From NCBI GenBank assembly GCA_025999255.1, contig BNXB01000001.1, positions 15,998 through 79,997 of the forward strand: a stretch of 64,000 bases of DNA. The letters run 5' to 3'. Shown in pieces: positions 25,568 through 34,107 of this stretch. The notes beneath the pieces are model-generated. The model was not told the DNA's origin. It searched no databases and saw nothing but the letters and a program-made list of their open reading frames with translations. Within the stretch, counting starts at the first letter, position 1. Every line of letters begins with the position of its first letter. This stretch comes from Bacteroidia bacterium. Its GTDB lineage: Bacteria > Bacteroidota > Bacteroidia > Bacteroidales > Azobacteroidaceae. The position numbers were made by a program, and so were the translations under genes.

Positions 25568-27031
25568 TCAAATTGATTTAATTTCTTTGATCCCGTTCCG
25601 GTTAAGCATTACCAGGTAACGTTTGTATTCTACTTGGTCGGAATACTGGAAACGAAGGATAAAATTCAGATAATATACTTTTTCTCCAGGGATGATTTTA
25701 TAGTCGGTTTTGTCGTCCGTGATAAAAATCGGAACTTCAGCATTATCCATTTTATGGATGAATTGTGATATATTGAACCGGATAATATCGTTTACTCCGG
25801 AAATAGGATAACGGTTCGATTTATTGATAATTTTACTGTCTAATGACATTTGAATGCGGTAAAGAAGAATTTTTTCATCATTAATTCTGTTTTCTGCTTC
25901 CAAAATGGTAGATCGGTTCCGTAATTGGGTTGCTTCTTTTGGAATTTTATTTTCACTTACAAAAGTCTGGCTTTCTTTATAGATACCGATGATGTCGTCG
26001 TTATTTATTTTCATATCTACCTTATTATCAAAGTATTTACTGTTTAATTTATGAGAAAAATAGAATTTTGAAAGTTCTTTGATTCGGTCTTTGAGCATAT
26101 ATGTTACTACTAATGCAATGAAGAGCGGAAGTGTAAAATTTCCATATTTGATTTGGAAAGCAAAAGCGATAATTGTTGCAAAAACCATGGATATACCTGC
26201 AGCCACACTGTAATAGAATTGTTTGACTACAACTCCGTCTTCCCGTTTTTTGATTTTCAGGAACAATTGGCTTTCAATATATTTTTTCAATGCACCCAAA
26301 CGGAAAACGACATCTTTATTTTTATCTTTACTGTCCTTGTCGATGACGGCATAACCCTTTTTCTGCTTATATTGTATCTCGTAATCAATCAATTCCAGCA
26401 ATTCTGTTTTTTCTTTTTCGTAGCTTTCTTTATCTTTGGAGTCCAGATCCTTCAGGATTTTGAATGTATGTAGTTCGATTAGATTACTCATAAATTCATC
26501 CCCAAAAAGAAAATATTCGAAAGTATTCTTATCAATTGTGGGAGTATTTATGATTTTTTGTAGTGAACGGTATAGTTTTGCAATATTCCTGCAATTTTTT
26601 ATGTAGGTAGAAAGTAAAAATATTTTGTCTTCCTTGGATTGGCAATTCTGGATGTGTAGTATTTCGTTACGCAATGAACTTTTGAGAATAGATTGAAACA
26701 TTTTGATGTGACTTTCGTAATCCGCTAAGTTGTTGCGATTAGGGCTACCGGCGATTTTAATGAATGCTTCTTCCAAGAGCCGGAATGGTAGTTCTTCCGG
26801 ATTGGTAATATCACGGAGTAAATAAATAGGTGTAATCAAACGTATATTGGATTGTACGTCCCGGTAAAAGTCGGTCTTTGAATAAGTGTATCGATTGATA
26901 TACAGCGAATTAGGTATAAATACCCACATGTTCATTGAAAAATCATTTTCATCCGGATTTTTTTGTACCGTAAAGCCGATTTTGAACTCAAGGGAAAATT
27001 GATCGTGTATTTTTACGTGTTCTTCTATCAT
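25568..27031 (-). CDS. Membrane protein of unknown function with two central helices
   Basis: This is a 487-residue protein that I do not recognise. The N-terminal ~270 residues are soluble-looking and charged (EFKIGFTVQKNPDENDFSMNMWVFIP near the start, later a long helical region with KDLDSKDKESYEKEKTELLELIDYEIQYK). Two membrane segments follow at ~283-300 and ~305-325 (AAGISMVFATIIAFAFQIKYG; LPLFIALVVTYMLKD), then a beta-rich C-terminal region. It lies 11 bases downstream of the CYTH gene on the same strand, so the two are probably co-transcribed. A polyphosphate or nucleotide link is conceivable through that neighbour, but nothing in this protein shows it. Confidence 0.75.
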   Translation of the reverse strand: MIEEHVKIHDQFSLEFKIGFTVQKNPDENDFSMNMWVFIPNSLYINRYTYSKTDFYRDVQSNIRLITPIYLLRDITNPEELPFRLLEEAFIKIAGSPNRNNLADYESHIKMFQSILKSSLRNEILHIQNCQSKEDKIFLLSTYIKNCRNIAKLYRSLQKIINTPTIDKNTFEYFLFGDEFMSNLIELHTFKILKDLDSKDKESYEKEKTELLELIDYEIQYKQKKGYAVIDKDSKDKNKDVVFRLGALKKYIESQLFLKIKKREDGVVVKQFYYSVAAGISMVFATIIAFAFQIKYGNFTLPLFIALVVTYMLKDRIKELSKFYFSHKLNSKYFDNKVDMKINNDDIIGIYKESQTFVSENKIPKEATQLRNRSTILEAENRINDEKILLYRIQMSLDSKIINKSNRYPISGVNDIIRFNISQFIHKMDNAEVPIFITDDKTDYKIIPGEKVYYLNFILRFQYSDQVEYKRYLVMLNRNGIKEIKSI

Positions 27032-27042
27032 TTCTGTTTGTT

Positions 27043-27513
27043 TTACCAGTTTTTATAGGGTTTTTTCACCAACATGGAATTATAATACCTTGGATTTCCG
27101 GTTACTTCATCTCCGAGGAATGATGGACGTTCGAAAACAGCATCTTCAGATGGTAGTTCGATTTCGGCAATGTATAGACCTTTGTTCTCTCCGTGGAATT
27201 CATCGACTTCAAATGTGTATTGGCCGGTTTTTACCAAATAGCGGGTTTTGTCGATTATTCCGGGTTCGCAAATTTTCAATAAGTCTTTAGCATCGGTCAA
27301 AGGAATTTCTTTTTCCCATTCATAACGGCTGACTCCCAAATCGTTTCCAATACCTTTGATGGTAATGTAGCCCTTTTCTTCATTAATACGTATGCGTACT
27401 GTTCTTTCCCGGGCGGAAGATAGATAGCCCTGAATAATCCGGATGCTTTTTTCTGCCTGCAATTTGAAAGAAAGGTTCTTTACTAAAAATTTTCGTTCTA
27501 TTTCTTGTGGCAT
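27043..27513 (-). CDS. CYTH-domain triphosphatase/adenylate cyclase-like protein
   Basis: This 156-residue protein is one CYTH domain forming a triphosphate tunnel. The signature ExExK is EIERKF at residues 4-9, followed by alternating charged strands (TVRIRINEEKGYITIKG, SRYEWEKEIPL, TRYLVKTGQYTFEVDEFHGENKGLYIAEIELP). Single-domain bacterial members often hydrolyse inorganic triphosphate or cyclise ATP; which applies cannot be told. A minus-strand TAACTTTG (27542-27549) lies about 30 bases upstream. It leads a two-gene operon with the unknown membrane protein. Confidence 0.9.
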   Translation of the reverse strand: MPQEIERKFLVKNLSFKLQAEKSIRIIQGYLSSARERTVRIRINEEKGYITIKGIGNDLGVSRYEWEKEIPLTDAKDLLKICEPGIIDKTRYLVKTGQYTFEVDEFHGENKGLYIAEIELPSEDAVFERPSFLGDEVTGNPRYYNSMLVKKPYKNW

Positions 27514-27595
27514 GGAATTATTTCTTACATAATTGAATTTTCAAAGTTAACAAAAAAATCGTGTAATCTGTGTAATCTGTATGAACAATAGTTTG

Positions 27596-27603
27596 TACCT
27601 TTG
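27596..27603 (+). promoter_or_regulatory. ybeY promoter -7 element
   Basis: TACCTTTG fits TAnnTTTG and lies 39 bases before the ybeY start codon. Confidence 0.45.
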
Positions 27604-27642
27604 TAGGTTAATTTGAATTGAAAAATAGTTACATCAATTGTT

Positions 27643-28074
27643 ATGGCAATTGCTTTCCAGTCTGATGATATTAGATTACCAATTATAAAGCGCAGATATA
27701 CAGCTAATTGGATTAAATCAGTGGCAAGTTTTTATCAAAAAAAAACGGGTGATATTACTTATATTTTTTGTTCGGATGAAAAAATTCTGGACATTAATAA
27801 AACATATTTGAATCACGATTATTATACAGATATCATTACTTTTGATTATTCGGAAGGAAATGTGATAGCCGGAGATCTTTTTATTTCTCTGGAAACGGTG
27901 AGAAGTAATTCTGAAAAATTTGGAACGGATTACAACGAAGAATTATATCGTGTGATGATTCATGGAATTCTTCATTTATGTGGATTTGAAGATAAGACAT
28001 CGAAAGATAGGAAGTTGATGAGGGAAAGAGAAAATGAGGCATTAAAATTATTATCCGGATTATTAAAAGAATAG
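27643..28074 (+). CDS. ybeY: Endoribonuclease YbeY (rRNA maturation factor)
   Basis: The 143-residue protein has the YbeY metal site near residue 107, in the form HGILHLCGFED. The first two His ligands are present, but the third position, His in the common HGxLHLxGYDH motif, is Asp here. I believe Asp at this site also occurs in other Bacteroidetes, so activity is still likely. DIITFDYSEGNVIAGDLFIS near residue 66 is another family segment. YbeY takes part in 16S rRNA 3'-end processing and ribosome quality control. mnmG follows 37 bases later on the same strand, so they may share a transcript. Confidence 0.93.
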   Translation: MAIAFQSDDIRLPIIKRRYTANWIKSVASFYQKKTGDITYIFCSDEKILDINKTYLNHDYYTDIITFDYSEGNVIAGDLFISLETVRSNSEKFGTDYNEELYRVMIHGILHLCGFEDKTSKDRKLMRERENEALKLLSGLLKE

Positions 28075-28111
28075 CTATAGTTTATTATTTTGAATTATAG
28101 CCAGATGAAAT

Positions 28112-29989
28112 ATGGACTTTAATTACGATGTAATCGTTGTCGGGGCCGGACATGCCGGTTGTGATGCAGCTGCTGCAGCAGCTAATCTGGGTTCGAAAAC
28201 CCTGCTGATAACGATGGATATGAATAAGATAGCTCAAATGAGTTGTAATCCGGCAGTTGGAGGGATTGCAAAAGGTCAGATTGTCCGTGAAATTGATGCA
28301 CTGGGTGGTCAGATGGGTATCGTTACGGATTTGACTGCGATTCAATTCCGGATGTTGAACCGTTCGAAAGGCCCGGCTATGTGGAGCCCCCGGGCTCAGA
28401 GCGATAGAGTAAAATTTATTGATAAATGGAAGGAAACAATTGATAATATCCCGAATTTGTTTGTATGGCAGGATACAGTTAATCGTCTCATTATTGAAGA
28501 TGGTGAGGCAAAAGGTGTTCGTACGGCGATGGATGTGGAATTTTATTCTAAGTCTGTCATACTGACTGTTGGAACATTTTTGAATGGTCTGTTACATATC
28601 GGGAAAACTCAAATTCGTGGTGGCCGGATTTCAGAACCGGCATCCTATGGTGTCACCGAGCAATTAATTGAATTGGGTTTTGAAGCCGACCGTATGAAAA
28701 CCGGAACCCCGGTACGGATCGATGGTCGTAGTGTTGACTTCTCATTGATGGAGGAACAGAAAGGTGAAAATGATTTTCATAAATTTTCCTATTTGGATTT
28801 TAATCCGCGTCCTTTGAAACAATTGAGTTGCTGGACTCTTTATACCAATGAAAAATGTCATGACATTCTTCGAAACAGTCTGGATGATTCTCCTCTTTAT
28901 AATGGACAGATACGGAGTATTGGACCTCGTTATTGTCCCAGTATTGAGACAAAAATTGTAACATTTTCGGATAAAATTCAACATCAATTGTTTTTGGAGC
29001 CGGAAGGTGAGAATACGCAGGAATATTATTTGAATGGGTTTTCATCCTCTCTCCCGCTCCGGATTCAAATTGAAGCTTTACAGGCAATACCTGCTTTTCG
29101 TAATATTCAGATATACAGGCCGGGTTATGCCATTGAATATGATTTTTTTCAACCTACGCAATTGAAACATACATTGGAAACTAAAAGAATCAGTAATTTA
29201 TTCTTTGCCGGACAAATTAATGGAACGACGGGATATGAGGAAGCTGGAGCTCAGGGTTTGGTCGCCGGTATCAATGCTCATGTTTGCGTACACGGAGGTT
29301 CTGAATTTATTTTAGGACGGGATGAGGCATATATTGGTGTTTTGATTGACGATCTGATAACAAAAGGGGTTGATGAACCTTATCGTATGTTCACTTCCCG
29401 GGCTGAATATCGTATTTTATTGCGTCAGGATGATGCTGATATGAGGTTGACGGGAAAAAGTTATCGCATGGGTCTTGCTAAGGAGAGTCGGTATCGTTTG
29501 ATGATGGAAAAGAAGGAACAGATAAATAGGATTGTTGATTTTGCACGAAATTATTCGGTTAAAGCCGAATATGTTAATCCCGATTTGGAAAAATATGGAA
29601 CAACTCCTTTACGTCATGGTGTTAAATTGATTGATTTGATTTTGCGGCCTCAGTTGAATATTCAGAAAGTTGCCGATTTAATTCCGGCTTTTAAGGCTCA
29701 ATTAGATGAAATCACTGGCGGCCGTAGAGAAGAAATTGTTGAAGCTGCTGAGATTTTAATAAAATACGAGGGGTATATTGCTCGTGAAAAAATTATTGCA
29801 GAGAAAATTAATCGTTTAGAGAATGTAAAAATCAGAGGTAAATTTGATTACAATGCTATTCAATCTTTATCTACTGAAGCAAAACAAAAGTTAATTTTGA
29901 TTGATCCGGAAACAATTGCTCAAGCGAGTCGAATTCCCGGAGTTTCACCTAATGATATTAATGTTTTGTTGGTTCTTTCAGGAAGATGA
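28112..29989 (+). CDS. mnmG: tRNA uridine-5-carboxymethylaminomethyl modification enzyme MnmG
   Basis: The 625-residue FAD protein works with MnmE to modify U34 of tRNAs. Motifs include VIVVGAGHAGCDAAAAAANLG at residues ~7-27 (FAD), CNPAVGGIAKGQIVREIDALGG (~47), RGGRISEPASYGVTE with GFEADRMKTGTPVRIDGRS (~170-200), NGTTGYEEAGAQGLVAGINA (~371) and the C-terminal SRIPGVSPNDINVLL. Length is normal. In many bacteria this gene (also called gidA) lies near the replication origin. Here a perfect parS palindrome follows its stop codon by 8 bases. Confidence 0.97.
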   Translation: MDFNYDVIVVGAGHAGCDAAAAAANLGSKTLLITMDMNKIAQMSCNPAVGGIAKGQIVREIDALGGQMGIVTDLTAIQFRMLNRSKGPAMWSPRAQSDRVKFIDKWKETIDNIPNLFVWQDTVNRLIIEDGEAKGVRTAMDVEFYSKSVILTVGTFLNGLLHIGKTQIRGGRISEPASYGVTEQLIELGFEADRMKTGTPVRIDGRSVDFSLMEEQKGENDFHKFSYLDFNPRPLKQLSCWTLYTNEKCHDILRNSLDDSPLYNGQIRSIGPRYCPSIETKIVTFSDKIQHQLFLEPEGENTQEYYLNGFSSSLPLRIQIEALQAIPAFRNIQIYRPGYAIEYDFFQPTQLKHTLETKRISNLFFAGQINGTTGYEEAGAQGLVAGINAHVCVHGGSEFILGRDEAYIGVLIDDLITKGVDEPYRMFTSRAEYRILLRQDDADMRLTGKSYRMGLAKESRYRLMMEKKEQINRIVDFARNYSVKAEYVNPDLEKYGTTPLRHGVKLIDLILRPQLNIQKVADLIPAFKAQLDEITGGRREEIVEAAEILIKYEGYIAREKIIAEKINRLENVKIRGKFDYNAIQSLSTEAKQKLILIDPETIAQASRIPGVSPNDINVLLVLSGR

Positions 29990-29997
29990 TTTTTTTT

Positions 29998-30013
29998 TGT
30001 TCCACGTGGAACA
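29998..30013. promoter_or_regulatory. parS site (ParB-binding centromere palindrome)
   Basis: TGTTCCACGTGGAACA is a perfect 16-bp palindrome, extended by one more pair on each side (29997-30014). It equals the parS form known from Pseudomonas and differs from the Bacillus form (TGTTTCACGTGAAACA) by one symmetric change. It lies in the short gap between mnmG and apt. parS sites recruit ParB and cluster around the origin; parA and parB are not in the window. Confidence 0.88.
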
Positions 30014-30097
30014 ATTTGTGTCTCTTGATTTGGTTTTGAAAATAAAATAAGTCGAATTTTTTAAAAAAAAGCAGATGATTCTGCTGAAAATAAAGCA

Positions 30098-30628
30098 ATG
30101 AATATTGAAAAAATTAAACACTCGATTCGTAATGTTTCGGATTTCCCAATTCCGGGGATTCAGTTCAAAGATGTAACGACTTTGTTTAAAGATGCAGATT
30201 GTCTGGTTGAATTATCGGATGGATTGTATGAAATGTATAAGAATTCAGGAATAACAAAAGTGGTTGGAATTGAATCCCGTGGATTTATTATGGGGCCGAT
30301 TCTTGCAACTCGTCTTCATGTCGGATTTGTTCCGATTCGTAAGTCTGGGAAATTACCCGCCGCAGTTTATGAAGAATCATATGAAAAAGAATATGGTTTG
30401 GATACGATACAAATCCATAAAGATGCTTTGACTGAGAATGATGTAATATTACTTCATGATGATTTGTTGGCAACCGGAGGAACAATGTTAGCTGCATGCA
30501 AATTGGTGCAAAAATTCAATCCCCGAAAAATTCTTGTAAACTTTATTGTTGAATTGGAAGATTTAAAAGGTCGTTTGACGTTTGAAAAAAATATCCGGGT
30601 AGATTCCGTAATCAAATATAATATTTAA
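30098..30628 (+). CDS. apt: Adenine phosphoribosyltransferase
   Basis: The 176-residue Apt salvages adenine to AMP using PRPP. Visible are the N-terminal FPIPGIQFKDVTTLFKD segment, the VVGIESRGFIMGPILA segment near residue 55, GFVPIRKSGKLP near 75 and the PRPP loop VILLHDDLLATGGTMLAA near 117. Length is normal for the family. It follows the parS gap and is 16 bases upstream of uvrC, suggesting one transcript apt-uvrC-dtd-mazG-like-deoC. Confidence 0.96.
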   Translation: MNIEKIKHSIRNVSDFPIPGIQFKDVTTLFKDADCLVELSDGLYEMYKNSGITKVVGIESRGFIMGPILATRLHVGFVPIRKSGKLPAAVYEESYEKEYGLDTIQIHKDALTENDVILLHDDLLATGGTMLAACKLVQKFNPRKILVNFIVELEDLKGRLTFEKNIRVDSVIKYNI

Positions 30629-30644
30629 AATTGATCAGATATTA

Positions 30645-32453
30645 ATGGAGCCTTCTGAAAAAAATATTATTGATTTTTCTACAATTATATCTGTAATTCC
30701 CGAAAGTCCGGGATGCTATATGTATTTGGATGAAAATGGTACAATTATCTATATAGGGAAAGCCAAAAATTTAAAAAAACGCGTCTCATCTTATTTTAAT
30801 AAAAATCAGGAAAATCCGAAGACTAGAATCCTTGTTAATCGAATAAGGGATATTCACTACATTGTCGTAGAATCTGAAGAAGATGCTTTGTTGCTCGAAA
30901 ATAACATGATTAAAGAGCGTCAGCCCCGATATAATATTTTATTGAAAGATGATAAGACTTACCCCTGGATTGTTGTGAAAAATGAACGGTTTCCACGTGT
31001 TTTTCAAACCAGGACTATGGTAAAGGATAAGTCTGTCTATTATGGCCCCTACCCTTCCGGTGTGATTGTGAAAATGATATTAAAGCTTATCAGTAGTTTA
31101 TATCCGATACGTACTTGTGGTTATCCGTTGACAAAAGAGAATATCTCTCAGAAAAAATTCAAAGTTTGTTTACAATATCATATAAAAAATTGTTTGGGAC
31201 CCTGTGAAGGTCTGCATTCGGAAGAAGATTACAATCAAAATATCCAGGCTGTCTGTGAAATATTAAGTGGGAATCTCGGACAAATAAGCCGGAAATTATA
31301 TAATGAAATGTTGCAGTTATCTGAAGAATTGAAATTTGAAGAAGCCCAAAAAGTAAAGGAAAGATACGAATTACTGGAACATTATAAGGCAAAATCAATA
31401 GTCGTAAGCCCGAATCTAAATAACGTCGATGTGTTTTCTTTTGAAGAAGGAGAACAGTCTGTCTATATTAATTACCTTCACATCGTATCCGGTTCAATTG
31501 TCCAGGGATATACTATTGAATATAAGATGCGGATGGATGAGCCCAAAGAAGAAATTCTGGGATTGGGTATCGCTGAACTCAGAACGCGGTTCAACAGCCA
31601 GGCAAAAGAAATCATTGTCCCCTTTTCTCCTGATATTGATCTTAATGGAGTTGAATTTATTGTACCTCAACGGGGAGATAAGAAAAAACTTCTGGATTTG
31701 TCACTGAAGAATGTCAGGCAGTATAAATTGGATCAAATGAAACAAATTGAGAAATTGAATCCGGAACAAAGAGGGATTCGTATTCTTAAAACGCTTCAAA
31801 ATGATTTACGCCTGAAAGAATTGCCGGTACATATTGAATGTTTTGATAATTCAAATATCCAGGGAACGAATCCGGTTTCTGCTTGTGTCGTGTTTAAAAA
31901 GGGTAAACCTTCGAAAAAAGATTACAGGCATTATAATATTAAGACTGTTGTTGGCCCGGACGATTTTTCTTCAATGTATGAAACAGTCTCCAGACGTTAT
32001 AGAAGATTAATGTACGAAAGAGAAGAATTCCCACAATTGATTGTAATTGATGGAGGAAAAGGGCAACTTCGTGCCGCCGCTGATGCTCTTACCGATTTGG
32101 AATTATATGGAAAAATTCCAATAATAGGAATCGCGAAGAGATTGGAAGAAATTTATTTTCCTAATGATCCGGTTCCCTTGTATCTGGATAAAAATTCGGA
32201 AAGTTTGAAACTGATTCAACAATTACGTGATGAGGCGCATCGTTTTGGTATCAGTTTCCACAGACAAAAAAGAAGCAAGCAACAGCTTGTCTCTGAATTA
32301 GATAGTGTAAAAGGAATTGGTAAGGTTGCCAAAGAAAAGTTGCTCAAAAAATATAAGAGTGTGAAAAAAATTAAGGAAGCTCCAAAGGAAGAAATTGCTG
32401 AACTGATCGGTAAATTCCGGGCTGATTTATTATTTAAAGGTCTTTCTTTATGA
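30645..32453 (+). CDS. uvrC: UvrABC system protein C
   Basis: The 602-residue UvrC makes the dual incisions of nucleotide excision repair. The N-terminal GIY-YIG nuclease (residues ~15-95) reads PGCYMYLDENGTIIYIGKAKNLKKRVSSYF. A short UVR motif near 205-235 binds UvrB (LSEELKFEEAQKVKERYELL). The RNase H-like second nuclease includes HIECFDNSNIQGTNPVSACVVF near 395, and the C terminus has helix-hairpin-helix segments (LDSVKGIGKVAKEKLLKKY). Its stop codon overlaps the dtd start (ATGA). Confidence 0.97.
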   Translation: MEPSEKNIIDFSTIISVIPESPGCYMYLDENGTIIYIGKAKNLKKRVSSYFNKNQENPKTRILVNRIRDIHYIVVESEEDALLLENNMIKERQPRYNILLKDDKTYPWIVVKNERFPRVFQTRTMVKDKSVYYGPYPSGVIVKMILKLISSLYPIRTCGYPLTKENISQKKFKVCLQYHIKNCLGPCEGLHSEEDYNQNIQAVCEILSGNLGQISRKLYNEMLQLSEELKFEEAQKVKERYELLEHYKAKSIVVSPNLNNVDVFSFEEGEQSVYINYLHIVSGSIVQGYTIEYKMRMDEPKEEILGLGIAELRTRFNSQAKEIIVPFSPDIDLNGVEFIVPQRGDKKKLLDLSLKNVRQYKLDQMKQIEKLNPEQRGIRILKTLQNDLRLKELPVHIECFDNSNIQGTNPVSACVVFKKGKPSKKDYRHYNIKTVVGPDDFSSMYETVSRRYRRLMYEREEFPQLIVIDGGKGQLRAAADALTDLELYGKIPIIGIAKRLEEIYFPNDPVPLYLDKNSESLKLIQQLRDEAHRFGISFHRQKRSKQQLVSELDSVKGIGKVAKEKLLKKYKSVKKIKEAPKEEIAELIGKFRADLLFKGLSL

Positions 32454-32902
32454 GGGTTGTGTTACAAAGAGTTACAAGGGCATCTGTTTCGATCGATGGG
32501 TACTTGAAATCAACTATTTCTAATGGTATTTTAGTCCTTCTTGGAGTTGAAAATTCTGATACAGAGGAAGATATGTCATTCCTTTGTAGAAAGATAGTAA
32601 ATTTGCGTATCTTTGATGACGAAAATGGTGTGATGAACCGTTCTGTTCTGGATGTGGATGGTGAAATACTTTGCGTGAGCCAATTTACACTCTATGCTTC
32701 TACAAAGAAAGGAAACCGGCCTTCTTATATCAGGGCATCCAAACCGGACCGTGCTATTCCGGTGTATGAAAAATTTTGTCAAGAGTTACAGGAATTACTT
32801 GGAAAGCCGGTTAAAACAGGGAAGTTTGGTGCGGATATGAAGGTTGAATTGTTGAATGATGGTCCGGTGACAATTATTATTGACTCTAAAGATAAAGAAT
32901 AA
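32450..32902 (+). CDS. dtd: D-aminoacyl-tRNA deacylase
   Basis: The 150-residue Dtd removes D-amino acids from mischarged tRNAs. It begins MRVVLQRVTRASVSID, the standard family start, and has LVLLGVENSD near residue 28, the catalytic-site SQFTLYASTKKGNRPSY near 77 and the C-terminal NDGPVTIIIDS (Gly-Pro cleft) near 136. It overlaps uvrC by 4 bases and the next gene follows at once, so translation is coupled within the operon. Confidence 0.96.
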   Translation: MRVVLQRVTRASVSIDGYLKSTISNGILVLLGVENSDTEEDMSFLCRKIVNLRIFDDENGVMNRSVLDVDGEILCVSQFTLYASTKKGNRPSYIRASKPDRAIPVYEKFCQELQELLGKPVKTGKFGADMKVELLNDGPVTIIIDSKDKE

Positions 32903-32903
32903 G

Positions 32904-33230
32904 ATGACTATTAAAGATGCTCAAAATCAAGTAGATAACTGGATTAAAACGATTGGAGTCCGGTATTTTAATGAATTGACCAATATGACTCTTTTAACGG
33001 AAGAAGTTGGGGAATTAGCAAGAATAATGGCTAGGACTTATGGTGAGCAATCGTTTAAAAAATCGGATTTAGATAAGAATATAGCCGATGAAATGGCCGA
33101 TATTTTGTGGGTACTAATCTGTTTGGCTAATCAAACGGGAGTGGATTTGACGGATGCTTTTCAACAGAATATGGAGAAAAAAAACAACCGGGATTCCGAA
33201 AGACATAAAAATAATGAAAAATTAAAATAA
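32904..33230 (+). CDS. MazG-like nucleotide pyrophosphohydrolase
   Basis: The ATG at 32904, one base after the dtd stop, gives 108 residues. The upstream in-frame ATG at 32880 lies inside dtd and is less likely. The MazG EExxE...ExxD metal pattern is visible: LLTEEVGELARIM near residue 30 and IADEMADILWVLICLANQTGVDL near 60. These all-alpha enzymes hydrolyse (d)NTPs to monophosphates, in house-cleaning of odd nucleotides. Its place beside dtd and uvrC fits a quality-control role, by inference. Confidence 0.88.
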   Translation: MTIKDAQNQVDNWIKTIGVRYFNELTNMTLLTEEVGELARIMARTYGEQSFKKSDLDKNIADEMADILWVLICLANQTGVDLTDAFQQNMEKKNNRDSERHKNNEKLK

Positions 33231-33243
33231 ATAATAGGTAATT

Positions 33244-34101
33244 ATGAGCAAGTATCAAGATGTATTGAATAAGTTTAATCTGAACTTGAATGATGAAGTC
33301 GTAACTCAAAAAGTAACCGGTTTAATCGAAAAAAATGTTGATGATTACAGGTCTCCGGAAGTTTTGAAATTTTTGCATTCCTGTATTGATTTGACTTCAT
33401 TAAATACGGAAGATTCTAAAGAAAGTATCTGGAAATTTGTCGAGAAGGTAAATTCTTTCGACGGTTCTCACTCTGATGTTAATAATGTCGCCGCGATTTG
33501 CGTATTTCCTAATTTTGTGGAAACAGTGAGAGAAGCTTTGACTGATGATAATGTTAAAATTGCAGCTGTTTCTGCCGGTTTTCCTTCTTCCCAGACGTTC
33601 ATTGAAGTAAAAATAGCTGAAACTTCATTGGCGGTTACCGACGGAGCTGATGAAATTGATGTAGTCCTGAATGTCGGACATTTTCTTGACGATGATTTGG
33701 AAGAAGTTTGTGTTGAAATTGAGGAGCTTAAGGCGGCTTGTCGTGACGCTCATTTGAAAGTGATTCTTGAAACGGGTCTTCTGAAAACGGCTTCTAATAT
33801 TAAAAAAGCGGCGATTTTATCGATGTATTCGGGCGCTGATTTCATTAAAACATCCACAGGAAAAGTATATCCGGGCGCATCTCCCGAAGCTGCTTATGTC
33901 ATGTGTGAAGCAATTAAGGAATATCATGCCTTGCATAACCGTCGCATCGGGTTGAAGGTTTCAGGAGGAATTCGCACCAAAGAAGATGCTTTGAAATATT
34001 ATGCGATTGTAAAAGAAATTCTTGGTAATGAATGGTTAACTCCTGAATATTTTAGAATTGGCGCCAGTAGCCTGGCTGAAAATTTATTGAAAGAAATATA
34101 A
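33244..34101 (+). CDS. deoC: Deoxyribose-phosphate aldolase
   Basis: The 285-residue TIM-barrel enzyme splits deoxyribose 5-phosphate into glyceraldehyde 3-phosphate and acetaldehyde. Signatures are VAAICVFPNFVETVREAL near residue 80, ADEIDVVLNVGHF near 137, VILETGLLKT near 173, the Schiff-base Lys in FIKTSTGKVYPGASPE near 200 and LKVSGGIRTKEDA near 239. It is a little longer at the N terminus than E. coli DeoC. It ends the apt-uvrC-dtd run and is convergent with the polyprenyl synthase gene, with 6 bases between. Confidence 0.95.
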   Translation: MSKYQDVLNKFNLNLNDEVVTQKVTGLIEKNVDDYRSPEVLKFLHSCIDLTSLNTEDSKESIWKFVEKVNSFDGSHSDVNNVAAICVFPNFVETVREALTDDNVKIAAVSAGFPSSQTFIEVKIAETSLAVTDGADEIDVVLNVGHFLDDDLEEVCVEIEELKAACRDAHLKVILETGLLKTASNIKKAAILSMYSGADFIKTSTGKVYPGASPEAAYVMCEAIKEYHALHNRRIGLKVSGGIRTKEDALKYYAIVKEILGNEWLTPEYFRIGASSLAENLLKEI

Positions 34102-34107
34102 CTTCTA

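Noticed and set aside
30988-31003. Second parS-like string (TTTCCACGTGTTT) inside uvrC
   Set aside because: Only the CACGTG core and part of one arm match; the other arm breaks the palindrome.
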